From Prunella strophiata (lineage: Eukaryota > Chordata > Aves > Passeriformes > Prunellidae), in the NCBI GenBank assembly GCA_036583965.1, contig JAZBQD010000014.1, forward strand, positions 48,489,126 to 48,553,125: a stretch of 64,000 nucleotides of DNA. Reading direction: 5' to 3'. Shown piece after piece: positions 40,472 through 53,388 of the stretch. The translations under genes were made by a program, and so were the position numbers. Numbering within the stretch: the first letter of the stretch is position 1; every line of letters starts with the position of its first letter. Below the pieces are notes generated by a model. That model saw nothing but the letters and a program-made list of their open reading frames with translations. It made no database searches and was not told the origin of the DNA.

Positions 40472-42497
40472 GCCCCCTGCGCCGGCAGAGGCGAGCGAGT
40501 GCCGCCGCCGGGCGCTCGGGCTTCCCCACCCACCCGCTCGCCGTGCTCCATACGGCGGCCCGGAGACAGGCGGAGCGGCTGCGGGACCGCGCCGCGGGCG
40601 GCCGGCGCGCAGGGGTGGCGGAGGGGAGTGTCCCCGCTACCGCGCTACCCGGGCCCCACGCACGCATCGCTCTCCTCCCTGCCCACCCCCGCGGTTTAGC
40701 AGCAGGAGAAGGAAAGGAAAGGTTGTGGATGGGACGAAAAAATAGGGAGTTGCAGTGGGTTGGCTTACCTGATCCGTGAGACCTTTAAACCAACTGAAGT
40801 CTTTGAGGGAAGGGCAACTGTGCCTCTTCCTTGCTGGGGGTGCTGACTGGAGGAGTAACCTCTCCCTCCCCTTCCCCTGGGGAGAGATTTGGGGGAACAT
40901 TCTGCTGCCAGCCATTGCTTGACTGGCTTATTTTCAATAAAAATGTTATAAAAATCTGGCTTGTGTTTTCAGAGCCTGTGTGAGGTTGGTCAGTCAGCCA
41001 GGCCCAGTGTTTTGGCACCTCTCAGACCCGGTGCTGGAGCTCACCCTGACCTGAGGCTGCCCTTTGACATTCCAAGTGGGTACTGAAGCCAAATCCTGTT
41101 CAGGGTTCCTTCCCGAGGAAGGTTTTGGCAGCTGAGCTGAGCACACTAGCACAAAAGCTCAATGTTCCCTGCCCAGGAGCACCCCGCACTGCCCCTCTCC
41201 AGGGGATGTTCTTCATGGTCTTGCTGTATTGCTTTACCCCGGCAATGGGCACCTACACCAAAACCAAATCTAAATCTACTGTCCTGTGGAACCAACTTAT
41301 CTCTTGTAAGCTGAATTTGCAGCACTGTTTACTCTGCAGCCACTCAGAACTTCCACCAACAGCAGGCTCCTTTGAGTCCTTGCCAGGCTCCTGCTTTCAT
41401 AGGGCTGCCTCAAGTCTGCTGAACTAAATCCCTTGAGACCAGGATCCAGAAATGGGCCTATGCCTTGATCAAAGACAACATGTTCTTCTAAGCATGCTGT
41501 ACCTAAGGATGGAAGTAGACCCATACATGAAATTTTTCCCCTTTACATTACCAGAAGGGGAATTGTGATTACTAAAATAAACTCCAAGTTGTAAGGTAAA
41601 CGCACACTGAAGAGAGCAAGAAGAAAGCAGTGTATAGGATCCACCACAGGGCACATAAAATTCAGTAAAACAGATGTTTTCTGGTTTAGGGCTTGTTTTT
41701 TCTTTCTCCTTAAAAATGAGCTCTCCTGCTTAAGTTTTACATTTTTATAACTATAGTGTGTGCTGACATCCCTTCTACCACTGAAGCTAAGAAACTACAC
41801 TGATGACACATAGCCTAAAAAAACTTGTTTTTCTCGGTTCTTGCCACTCTATTACCATTTAACTTGTTTAGGACAAATTGTTGCTTGCCTTCTTTATTGA
41901 CAGCAAAGTAACATACATTACTCACAATTATTATTTATATCAATTTGGAAGACTATTTGGTGCTTTGCCTTCAAGAAATGCAACAAAAGTAATTTGTTTC
42001 CTATGAACTCTGTCATACTCCTCTCTAAAATGGATTAAAATACTGAAGTTTTTAAAATTGCTTGAGGATTCTCTTACTGATTCCTATCTACTATTATCAT
42101 TGGCAGTATTTCCAGTATTGCATTTGAATCATCTGCTGTCCCTCACAGTTAGTTATGTGTCTCTGAGTTGGTGCAAAGCATGAACACAATATATTGTGTA
42201 AATACTGTTTTTTACGGCATATATGTCAGAGCAATGATGTAGCAAAGACTGCATCATTTATCTCTTGCTCTGCTGAGATCATAAACTGGTTTAGCTGATA
42301 TTTTATCAATTACCAAGTGTACATTTATCAAAATAACAATGAATATTATATTAGTCATAGCTTGCCATTTCAGTCTTCAGAACTGATCTCTCTTTCCTCA
42401 TCTGAAGATAAATTTAGAATGATTTCTGAGAGAGATGGGAGTGCTCAATCTCAGCCAGCAAAAAATTAATAGAATAGATGGACCAGCAACACTTCAG

Positions 42498-43150
42498 TTA
42501 AAAGCCTATCTCCAGACAACTAATATCCAGCTCATCATCCAAGTGCTGGAAGTAGTTTGACCTGCTGTTATGGTCAAAAAGATGACAGCCATGCTTTTGA
42601 AGGAGGAGTGATCTATATTTCTTGTTTATGTCATGAAATGAATCATGACAACATTTGGAAAATATTACTGATGTTTGTAATCGTTTGAGATTATACTGCA
42701 TGCTTGTGTTTTCCTCGCTCTTTCCCCTAATGGCAGTGACAAGGCTTATGGTTGGCATGAGAGCACTAAAATCCAAATTAGATATTGCCAGTCATTGCTG
42801 GGAGTAGATTCTTGTGCTTCACAGCAACCACTGTGTCATCAGTGATGGTGGTATGGTCCGTGTGTCTTTGAGGTTTTGCTGCATGAAGAGCATCTTCACA
42901 CTGGGGATCATCTCCAAAGTAGATGTTTTTTTCCTTGATTGTTACTACATGACTGGACAAGGTCTTAGTTATTCTCTGGTAATTTGTCTTATGTTACTGA
43001 CATCCTCTCTCAGAAGTGGCTCTAAACCCACAATAATACAGCATCTACACACATTATGAATGACTTCAAAGTCATTCATAATGGGACAGCATGACTTCAT
43101 GACTGCTGTCATAGTGCATGGTCATTTCTATGCCTTCATTATACATGGCA
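42498..43150 (-). pseudogene. Possible decayed coding relic, unrecognised
   Basis: The minus strand gives three runs of protein-like sequence joined only by frameshifts: MYNEGIEMTMHYDSS near 43150; MNDFEVIHNVC onward at about 43064-42967; and HVVTIKEKNIYFGDDPQCED (42951 downward), which after a one-base shift near 42780 continues as LDFSALMPTISLVTAIRGKS and on to 42498. The composition is more protein-like than nearby open frames, and stops fall mainly at the frame changes. I do not recognise the family, and chance remains a fair alternative. Confidence 0.2.
43052..43083. repeat. Perfect 15-bp inverted repeat with 2-base loop
   Basis: CATTATGAATGACTT at 43052-43066 is the exact reverse complement of AAGTCATTCATAATG at 43069-43083; the spacer is CA. 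It can form a cruciform or hairpin. It holds two TGAATGA/TCATTCA half sites but no known binding site that I can name. Confidence 0.97.
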
Positions 43151-45896
43151 AAACTGCTCTTTAATGCATGTCTAAGTCAGAGCCCTTCTAGGAGAAGAAA
43201 TTGGCTTTGCTTTTACAGACAATTTTATCACTACAGTTAGGCAAAGAAGTTGCTTCTCTCAGAGGAAGCTGCTCACTGTTTTGTTATTAGCTGGCAAACT
43301 GAATGCAATTAACTATTTTTTTGCTGCTCCAGTTTTATTTAGCCTGAGAACATAAAGAAAAGCCCAAGCCTAGGAGCTGGCCATGAGTGTATTTCTTTCC
43401 TAGGATTAGAGAGCTGGCACAAAGCAGTGGAATGTGTCCACACCTTACAGGATGCAGCTGCTGAAGTGAATGATGCTTATTCCCTCCATTAGCACATAAC
43501 TGCAGTGACAGAAAATGCCTGCCTTGGTTTTATATTGACAGGGAAGCAAATTGTGTCTCTCAATTGAACAATGTATTGTGGCTTTCCTGCCTTACAACTA
43601 ACTATTTGCATGGGAAAACAAACAAAAAATTGTAAAATAGTATTTTATTTGCCTTTATAAACAAACAAGCAAAAATCCTGTGTCTGAATTTAAAGCAAGG
43701 ATGAGATGTTGAAGTCCCAAAATAAATTTTTGCAGAATATTAGATTTCTGAGAAAAAGTAATTAATCACTGTATCATCAAAATCTTTCCAAAGGTCATCC
43801 CAGTGAAAACTTAAGACATTTCTTCCATCACCCTCATCTAGGACTCATCAAGCCAAGCCAAACAACATAATTCAAATACTGCACTGATTCCTGCTTCAGG
43901 AAACTTTGGTTTTGGAAGCCTATGTGCAATACAGAGCACACAGATAACTCTGAGCCATTGACTTGGGTTTTGTGAAGAAGGGCTGCCCAGATGAAATTCA
44001 ATAGCAAAAGAGACAATATTCTAGAGGGCATGTTGGCTGCTTCTGGGGATCTTAAAGTAACATTAAAAAGAAAGGTGAATAGGAAGCAAAGTCAAAGCAT
44101 TGAGAACAAAATAGAATTTCCAGTAGGCATTCAAAGAAGAGATGCTTTAATTGACTATGCAGAAGGAGCACAAATAATAAAGAAAGTGTTGGACTGATTG
44201 ATTTGTGAGCATAAATTCAACAGTGTTGAATATTAAAAAAAAAAAAAGGGAAAAATGATCAAAATAGAATATTCTGTGTGTCAGCATTACTTGACATCTC
44301 AGGAAAGGTTATTTGAATGTTTATGTGCCATGTTTTAATGTTTAAAACATAACATGAAGCATTTAGTGCCTACTGCAAACCTCACATCATACTAAAGAAC
44401 AAAATTGCAATATCCTCAAGTATCTTTTACAAAAGAAGAGACAGCTGCTATCACTGAGGCTTTGCTTTGAATAACATAATTTTGCCATTACTGTACATCC
44501 TGTAAATGTCAAAAAATTATGGGTGACAATTCAAAAAGTTAACCTTGAGCAGAAGGATTCTAAATGAGATATCCTTTTAACACAAGAAGAGGAGAAGCTC
44601 ACTCCAACTGGAATCTAAAATTTTAGATTTGCTGTGCCTAAGTTCTGGAAATCTGAGCCCAGAATGGAATCTGGAAACTAAAAATGGGTACAGCTTATGA
44701 ATTTGAAACATTTATTTTAGAGAAGTCTTGAAGTCTGTGTTGTGCAAAAAGATCACACACTGATTTTCTTGGAGTTGAAATACATAAGCTTTCCTATGAG
44801 GAAGAAAAAACAATGATAACTCATTTGCTGTCAAGACAAAAAAGGAGTGTGTACAGCTTTCTAAATACTGTAAAGGTACAGAACAGTTAAAATTATCAGA
44901 CTGGAAATGTATTAAAATATTCAGAAAAGGTAAAATCTATATCCTATTTCTCTCTTTCATTCATCTTCTCTTACTGGTGGGTACCAGTAAGGAATGAGAA
45001 GGAAATGCAGAAAAGTTTTCTAACTGGACTGATAAAGGTGCAGGAATCAAAAATTCTCAGAACCAGTTTTCCTGAGCAGGCATGATGACTAATATACTTC
45101 TACAGGCATCAGCACTTCCAAGCAAAAACACCACTATTTTTTTCTGGACATGGGAGAAATGCTTTCTGCTGTGATCATATTGGGTGTAGTGGCAGGAGAA
45201 TTCATGCTGCAACTACCAGACGTGGAAGAGTCTGTTCCTTTACTGGCAGGATTTATGCAGTGATCTGCAGTGCTGGGAAGTGCACTACCTCATTTGGGAA
45301 TTTAACTCCTTGCCCACAAATCACCACACCATGAAATTAATATTTTTCTGTGACTATTAAATCACTTTATTACAGAATCACTTATATTTTAATTTTTTTT
45401 TAATTTTATTTTTTCTCTTCTTCTTTTTTTTTTTTTTTAATAATCCATTGAATACTAAGCCTACTGTTTTAGCTTTTGCTTATTTTCTTTATACAAAAGG
45501 TTAATTTTAAAATTGCCTTATGCTCCAGACATCTTATGAACAAAACTGGATCACTAAATGCCCCCCTGTAAAGATGAAGCTGTACCACTGCAAAATGGAC
45601 CACTGTATCCTGCAAAAAAATTCACCTGGACTTGGACTGGTAGTGCACAGAGTGGAGGCTGTCCTCCCTGCCAAGCCCTACTGTTATTCTGAGATCTCAC
45701 TGCAAGCACAGTGCCCTGTTCAGGATTGCAGCACATGAAACAGCTTCAAGAGGATCTTTACTCCATAATTGTAGAAATAAAACTGCAAGGGAGGTTAATC
45801 AACTCCTTGCCAAGAAGGATGAGTCTCAGGAAGGTGGTAACTACCTTAGCACTTAGATAGAACATCTATATAGGGGCTTGGTAATGAAATATTTTT

Positions 45897-46110
45897 TGCA
45901 TTGAAATGCTCCACTAGGGAAAAATTCCCTTGCTAATGAAGCACTGCACTAGGGAAAAATTCCCTTGCTAATGACACAAAACTGCTTCAATAGGTTGTTA
46001 GCTCCATCACTGAGCTGTAGAACCACAGCCTAGGAGAACTGGCTCCTGTGCTGATGACACAGAACAGAAATTATTGTACTGAGGAGTTAACTCCCACCTG
46101 GAAAACAAGC
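45897..46110 (+). repeat. Diverged minisatellite with internally palindromic units
   Basis: Two near-identical copies of CACTAGGGAAAAATTCCC plus TTGCTAATGA start at 45912 and 45947 (period 35). More diverged copies follow: CCTAGGAGAACTGGCTCC with TGTGCTGATGACAC at about 46029-46060 and GAGGAGTTAACTCCC at about 46081. Similar ...TTAACTCCTTGCCCAC sequence appears at about 45300, and ...TCAACTCCTTGCC at about 45797. Each unit tends to contain an inverted repeat (AGGGAA/TTCCCT; AGGAG/CTCCT; GAGTTAACTC). Confidence 0.7.
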
Positions 46111-47153
46111 ATTTGCTAGAATAAAGGAACAAATTTTCTTGCCTGTAGGAAAGTGATGCACTTACTCACTGATGTAACTCAACCTTTGCAATGTAACTTT
46201 ATTTATACTCTCAAAGTTGAAAAATATTCATGAAAAAACAAGAGATCTTTGTATGTGTGTGTGTGTTCCATGAACTGAACTAATGTGATCATATTTCCAA
46301 AACTCACAGTGACCTGAAGTAAAGGCAGGCAACTCATGTGTAAGTCTGTGGTTCAAACTTATGGGTAACAGAATACCTGATGAATGTTTTGATTGAGGGG
46401 AAAAAAAACAGTATGACAGACTGGTTGTGAAATCATAAGTATAAAAGGCAAAATTAAAATTCATGTGGCACCCTGAATGTGTGCAAAATTCACTTATTTA
46501 CATGTAAATGAGGCAGGCAGAGGAAAAACAATGAGCAGGAGAGAGATAACCCTGACTATTTCCTGTCAAGCACAAGCATCTTTCAATATGCAACTGCACT
46601 GAAATCTTTAAGTTGCGGATTAGGGATTCTGCCTTTGCTGTAATGTTTAAATTCTGGATATCCATAAGATTATCTTTCATTAGAATTTTGCTCAGCATGT
46701 CCCTCAAGATTGAGATGTCACTCAGATTGTGTGGGATTGATCCCCAGTGTGTCATTTGCCTACCTTATTGGGAATTAAGCAGGAAAGAAATTTAAAGAAT
46801 GAGTTTGAAGTAGCTTTGTTGCAAAAATAAAAAGAGTTTTTAGGCTCCTGAGTTTCATCAGCTCCCAAGTTTCATCAATAGATGATGGGGACTCTCTTGC
46901 CCTTTGTGCCTTGACAATTTCCTCTGAGATTTCAAGACTGAGCATGAATTCTAAGCCAAAGGTCTACAGAGCATCTACTGCAACCAGAAGTCTGTATGAA
47001 TATGACTTTACAAAATATCTTGGGAGGCAGAATAATCTTGCTGCAGGACAAAGGCAGAAAAAAAAAAAGAAAAAAAAAAAGTCAGTGGATTTGGAGTGAG
47101 GAATATTTACATAATATTTGATCTTTGTTATTTTAAAACAGCTACAAAATATG

Positions 47154-47230
47154 AGTCATAGAAACCTAGGACTGGATTGCCAGTTAGTCTAACATCTTCC
47201 AGATTCTAGAACACATATTACACAGTCCTG
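47154..47230 (-). mobile_element. Probable CR1 3'-end relic
   Basis: GAGTCATAGAAACCTAGGAC followed by TGGA and later AGTCTAACATCTTCC resembles the reversed CR1 terminus (ATCATAGGACTGGA... then ...AGTCCAACC). It is short and diverged, and could be coincidence. Confidence 0.35.
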
Positions 47231-48201
47231 CAAATAAAATGATCACTTTAACATCAGAATTTTATTGCATTTATTTTTACTATTCAAATAATGTGGAATG
47301 TGTTAGGATTAAACTCTAAACATTCTGCAAAATTTATGAAAAAATTAAATATGTCCTGATGTTGGTCACTTTTTCTTTAAGGGCTATCAAATAACCACAA
47401 TATCTTTCTGAGTCTGATTATATTTGGGCTGTTATTTTAAAGCAAAAGCAAAGATAAAGGGAAGATCATTGACTTGGTAAAGACCACAGAAGAGTTTGGA
47501 AACTCTGACTGAGAAGGGGAATCTTGGGATACTGGTTTCCAGCCTCCTTCTCTTATTGAAGTGAATATCTGAGTAAATATATACATTTAATGAAATGAGA
47601 TTTAGATGTCCCTTTGCCAAGATAAAGAAACTGAACTGGTAATGAACTGGTACTTTAAAAAATTGCACTGTCAAAAAGAATGCTTTCACAGCTGGGGAAG
47701 ACCTCATTTTAGTGAAGTTTGTGCTACTCTGTACTCTTGAGATATAACAGTATTTGTGTAAAAACACAACACAAGTACTTTATTAAATTTAATGGATAGT
47801 TTGTCCAAAAACCATTTGATTGTGAAAAACATCAGCACAACATCCTGTCAGAGATGGACAACTATTCCAATTAGAAGTAGAAATGAACCCACAGAAACAC
47901 TTCTTTTGAAAACAAGTTGTTATTGGCAGATAACAAGAGGATATTGGGTAGTATTTCTGAAGGTAAAAGGCATCCCAGAGTATAAAAATATTAAGCGTGT
48001 GCATTTAGCTTCTGTTTATCCTTTGCAAAGGCTTTTCAGAAATGTGACCTCTTAAGGGAGTTTTGTTTTGCAGAGATCACTCTAGAAACAACCAGAACAG
48101 AGCAGCAGCCTAGAACAAAGCTGCTTCTCGCTCGTGGAAGTGTGAAGGGATTTCTCCCCTGCCTTTATTTGAGGCCCCTCAGGAAGCCTACAGGATGCTA
48201 G

Positions 48202-48214
48202 GTTGCTAGGCAAC
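48202..48214 (+). promoter_or_regulatory. Candidate RFX X-box
   Basis: GTTGCTAGGCAAC is a palindromic match to the RFX-family X-box pattern (GTTRCC, spacer, RGYAAC form). It lies in a locally GC-richer patch (about 48090-48230), and a TATATA sequence occurs 16 bases later. No gene is visible next to it, so it may be an enhancer or chance. Confidence 0.4.
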
Positions 48215-51200
48215 ACCCAAAGCTGTGGTGTATATAGCATTAGGTATTAATTATTGTCACGGGCCTTTTCCATGGAAGATCCTGAAAATATGCAATTAGA
48301 CACATCATGGGATAAGTAATTTTTCATTCTGATGGACAACCATTATTATTAATCTGTAGAAAATTCAGAATTTGATAAATTGTTCAAAGGTGCCAAGCTT
48401 AATATTTGCTTTTTGTTGTGATGCTGTTTTGTAATTGCAGCAAAGGGATTTGAACAGCAATATGGGTACAATAAACTGTTTAAAGGTTCTGAACTAGAAT
48501 ATAATATTACTTCATTTGTTTCCCTGATTAAAGTGCTTAGCTCTTAAGTGATCTTTACCAGCATCTTATTTTGAGTAGTTCAGGTCAGTATTTGAGCAAA
48601 AAAATAAGGCCTTAGAACATGAAAGCAGTAAAATAAAATATTTAATAGCAGCTGCATGTGGCAACAGAGAAATAGAAACAAACAACCCAAGAAATTAAAT
48701 CTTGTGAAAGTGGCAAGTTTTAGTCTGGTAGTGTCTACCTTGAGGTAAGTTTCTGCATATCATTGATAACACTGGCTTGTATTTATGGGAAAGGAGAGCT
48801 GCTCTTCCTTCTCTAGCATTACCCATCTAGCTAGTCATTGCAAGCATAATGGGGTGTATTTGTGGTACATTCCACTTTTAAGGGGGTGAATACTGAGAAT
48901 GGTTATACCCCATGAAATTAAACAGGGTAGCCTAGAAGTTGCTCAAGTTGCTACAAAGGAAAATGGAAGTCACACTAAGGAAAGTCATTACCAAAGGTGA
49001 AAACATAAACAGCAGCATATTGGAAATTCCTGTGAAGTGACAGTGACAAACTGTAACCAATGTCCAAGAAAATAAATTACTGTCTCAGGACATGAACTGA
49101 GTAATGAGAAAATTAGAGAAAGAAATTACTGAACTTTTATCAATTAGTGCAAGTTAAAAGAGTGATAGTTATTTTCCAGTTGAAGAAAGAGAATGAGACT
49201 GTGGGTGGAGAGGCTCAAAGAGACACTATTAAGAGGTTGTGTGACTGAAAATCTGTGTACAAACAAGGATGCCCTCTCCCACATCTTGGATACACTGATA
49301 TTTGTTCAGAAGGAGCATGAAATGTAGGAAAGGGGAACAGAAACAATTTGGATTCTGTGACCTGTAGATGCAGCACATGTTGGAGGATTAAAACTCTGTT
49401 TCCTGAGCTGTGTCCTTTTAGATGGATATGTGGCAGAAAACTGCCATGAATATTGATGTTGGAAAATTTTCCACGGGATGCTTCAGAAATTGGAGCACTA
49501 GTCAGACTGGTAATGTGCTGCTTGAAATACCTATAGAGCTTGCTAGCCAGCAAACTTATGAAGTAGGCCACAAAAATGTTAAATTGGAACATGACTGAAC
49601 CTGTCTTCTTCCAGTGAAGAAGTCCAGATATACAATTTCAATCAAATGAGGGCAGAAGGCATGAAAATTTCACAGCTATCTCCATAACTGTTCTCAGCTC
49701 CAAAACATTACTGCCCACTTGTTGAGGCCACTAAATGTTTTTTATTTTCACTGCTTCCAACTGGAAAGATATGAGGAGCAGTAATTTCATTCACAATGTT
49801 GATAGATACACAACTGAGAAAAAATTACTGTCCTTTGGCCATTCTCAGTTATAAATGTTCCTCTTTGAAAGCTAGACTAACATTTTCTGAACCCTGTTTT
49901 TCAAGCATTGCATCTTACTAATAGTATGTGTACTTTTTAATTAAGTGCTGTGCTAGGGAAATCAGTTATTTTTAAAATGAAAAGTTTGTCTTACAAAGGC
50001 ACACTGAAGGCAGAGAAATGAAGAAATTAAATTAATGTTCCTAAAAGAGAAAACTAACATACTGTAATTTTATAACTGAATTTTATAATGAATGTGAATG
50101 CATATTGCAACATCCTATTGTTCAAGCAGATTTAGGAGTATCTTTTTTTCAGTGGAGATTTTCCTTTGATAGCACTTCCAGAGCAGGTGGATTTGCTGTC
50201 ACTGCTGAGTTCTGAGGAGCCAAGATGTACTGCATGAGAGCAACCACAAATTGCAGGTGGGCTCAGGATATGGGTCTGTGCTAGAGCCCGACCAATGCAA
50301 TTTGTTTATATGATGGAATTCACACAGCATCCTACAAATAAGTGTGACTCATGTCCTGTCATACTTGTAATACTGATTTTTGACTACAAGTTGCAATCTT
50401 ATGAATCTTCATGACAACCTCCTCCTCTTTCCTGATGTGTGTTAGATCAATGTGTTTGTCTTTTCTCTCACTCTTCTGATTTGAAAGATTAGATAAATGA
50501 ACATGGTATTTATGTATATTGATTTTCTCTATTTTTCTTGCATTTTTGGGTATTACTTTGAATTACTTTACACCATTTCGAGTCATTTGATACAGTGAAA
50601 TGGGCCTGAAGTTATTTCCTGCTGTATATCTTGTTTACTTCCTTCATTTTTTGTTAGAAATTGCTTGTATTTGTTTTATGATTCTTTGATCAGTACTTTT
50701 CATTAATCAGCTATTGTATTTAGTTACATACTCTAACTAAAATTATCTCATTTCCACTTCAGTGTCTATCTGTGACAGCGTTATGATTAATTCAGTTGTC
50801 TTCAGCAATGTTTTCTCTCAGACCCAGATCTGTAAAGAACCTGTTGCCTCATTGTCCAGCAAGCTTTGGAGGTGCCCAAATCCAGCAGCAAAATTACCTT
50901 GGGTAAGGAATTTACAGTTATGAACTTGGTTATTTTGTGAGAGAGAGCAGGAGCAGGGCTTTTTAAGATTTGAGTCCCATTTTGTTGATACGAAGTTCAG
51001 AAAACCTGAACACATACTGTTCTAAGTGTAGAGAGATATCACCTTCTTTTGTATCCTTGAAGTTTGTCAGAGTTAATGCAATAAAATTTTGTATTTAGTG
51101 TTGACCAGACTCTTGGGTGTTGTACAAAATAAACAACCAAAAGAATGAACTGCCAATGCATGCCAGCTGCATGCCTGCTGACCCTGACCTGCAATTTGCT

Positions 51201-51261
51201 TAAGCCCAGAACAGTATTTTTCAGTGACCTATTAGAAAACAAAACAAAACAAAAGCAACCC

Positions 51262-51290
51262 AAAAAAAAAAAAAAAAAAAAAAAAAAAAA
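51262..51290 (+). repeat. Poly(A) tract, 29 bases
   Basis: An uninterrupted A run flanked by AAAAC-type repeats (51238-51256) and AAAC repeats after it. No retroposed body is recognised before it. Confidence 0.93.
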
Positions 51291-53388
51291 CAACAAAAAA
51301 CCAAACAAACAAGTTCCATGTCCATGGTACTGGAAAATAAGAGCTTAGACCACTTGTTCCCTCAGGTTCACTTTTTCTTACAGCTTTACTGATGGTTAAA
51401 CTGTTATTTAACAAAAAACCCATTCTTGTACAGCTTAGCAGCAATATTACAACAGGAAAAATATAAGTTGTTCCAAGAGTTGAGAGGAGCACAAATGCAA
51501 ATCATAACTCCTACCCACCCTGAAAATCCTGAAATAAATATTTTTCTTCTCATCAGAAATGTTGCTTTGAGATGAGACCTTGTAAAGTCCTTAAGTGTGT
51601 TTCTAATGGATGTACCTTTAATGAAACAGCCAGGGACATTGGTGGCAGGGTTAGAGATGGGCTCAAGTTCAAAATCAAATAACCTTCCATGAGATTTCAA
51701 ATTTATTTCAGGTTTATATTAACTGAAGTGATAGAATCATGACATTCAGTAGCTGTATCTCAATTTCTGTCCCTACAAACTCATTAGCCTTCCCACTGTC
51801 CCTCTGCATTCATGTGACTGAAAAATAGATCATAGTGACCATTAAGGAATTGCATTCATATTCACCCACCATCATTACAAAACTTTACATTTTTTCTAGC
51901 TCTCTTCCATTGGCATGGAAGTATTTTCTACTTGCTTTAATTTCCTTTGCAAAAGCTTAACTCAAGATAATCTAGAATTCCAATACTTTTATTGAAAACA
52001 TGATTTAAAACCAGAGGAGGCTACACATAATTAAATATACTGTCTGAACAACATTCCGTGTTTTCATACTCAGTCATAGCTAAGCTACATCAGTGCATTT
52101 TATATTATTTGTACTGGAAGAACAGTAAATAATTTCTGGGGAAAATTTTGTTTTCATTTGCTAGCTGTCCCATTCAGTGACAAATTCTTCTTGAATTCCC
52201 TCCTTGTTTGGAAACAGAGGCCGCCTTCATTGTATACTCTCATAATCCAAGATCCAAGAGAACAAAAAAATCATTATAGTGCTTACTAAAGGCTAAAAAG
52301 ACAGATTGGTGTAGACAATTGTGAAGTGTTTGCAGTACATAGAATTAGAAAAGCTCATTTGTCTGATTTACAGCTGCCTACTTAAAAGGTAGATTGGAAC
52401 ATGAGATCTGCCCTGTGCTATACATGTGTTAGGGTAAATAATAGCTAGGACCTCAAATAAAGAGAAACAGCAGTAATGGATTTTCTGAAGACTTTCTTAG
52501 CCTTATTTTCCCCCCCCTTCCTTTGCTTGTTAAGCCCCTGGTTTAGTTTTTAGGATCCTATACTTGTGTTTCTGTAAGACTAGCAAGCTCTGACTTTTTA
52601 ACTTCTGTCTCTCCTAGATTTTTGTTGCTGAGTCCTGTACTGAAATTGTCTTGCTTTTCCACCTATTTTCCTAATTAGTGTTTACTTATGCTCTGTTTTC
52701 CTAACGTAATAGCACATTAATAAGCAGGAACACAGTACAGTTTGTCAGACTGTTCTAAATATTCTGGTCCATTTTAGAAACTTGTTGGTCTCATTGACTG
52801 TATAAAAATATAACGACCTACATGAAGCAGGAATGAAAGAAATGCAGTTGAAAATAATGCGCTCACTGACGTAAGAAAGCCATGACTGACAGGAAATGAA
52901 CCTACACTAGTAGTGCCCAGATCACTATAGAAACAGAATAATCTTGTGGCAAAATTCAACATGCTAATCAACTGAAGAGAGGCACAAAGTCTGTGAGTGC
53001 AACAGAGAAGGAAGGCAGCTACCAGTGCCCCTGCTAATAAGGTGGTAAGGAATCCCATCACTTAAAATGCCAAACCAATGTTTGTGACTCCAATCGCTAC
53101 ACATGGGTGGAACTGAAGAATAGAAAGCTTTTCATGTTGGAATTACAGTCACTCACCCTTCTATATTTGTTTCAGCTTTACTGCCACAAAGCAAGTATAG
53201 TAAACCTCATGTGATTCTCTGGAGATGTTTGTGTGGTTCCTCTGTGTATAACTGTGTTAAATCTTAAATCCACTTTGAGTGTACTACTACTCAGCCTCCT
53301 GTGCTTCCCTGTCACATGACACAATGGGAAAAGTCCTGCATCCTCTATGGAAATGAATAGATCTGCTCTCTGAACTTCTGTGGTGATC

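Larger units (their letters stand above)
39040..40720 (-). promoter_or_regulatory. CTTNBP2: CpG island and promoter region of CTTNBP2
   Basis: Base composition changes sharply from AT-rich to GC- and CpG-rich over about 1.7 kb around exon 1, then back again. GC boxes of the Sp1/KLF type are visible, for example GGGGCGGGAC near 40060, GTCCCGCCCC near 40108 and CCGCCCCC-like sequence near 40470. I see no convincing TATA box, so dispersed initiation is expected. The exact transcription start cannot be placed from sequence. Open frames on the plus strand here are by-products of the missing stop codons. Confidence 0.85.

Noticed and set aside
39426..40667. A 413-codon open frame on the minus strand covering exon 1, intron 1 and the GAGCC array
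   Set aside because: It is open only because the CpG island and pentanucleotide array contain no stops. Its real part is the 23-codon exon 1; the rest is intron or upstream sequence.
40252..40779. A 175-codon plus-strand open frame in the CpG island, a possible divergent gene
   Set aside because: Arg/Ala/Pro-rich antisense of CTTNBP2 exon 1 and promoter; no recognisable protein and no splice evidence.
43991..44197. A 68-codon Lys-rich plus-strand open frame, a short distance before a short A run, considered as a retroposed gene
   Set aside because: No recognisable family and no duplicated target site seen; the start only loosely resembles a CR1 segment.
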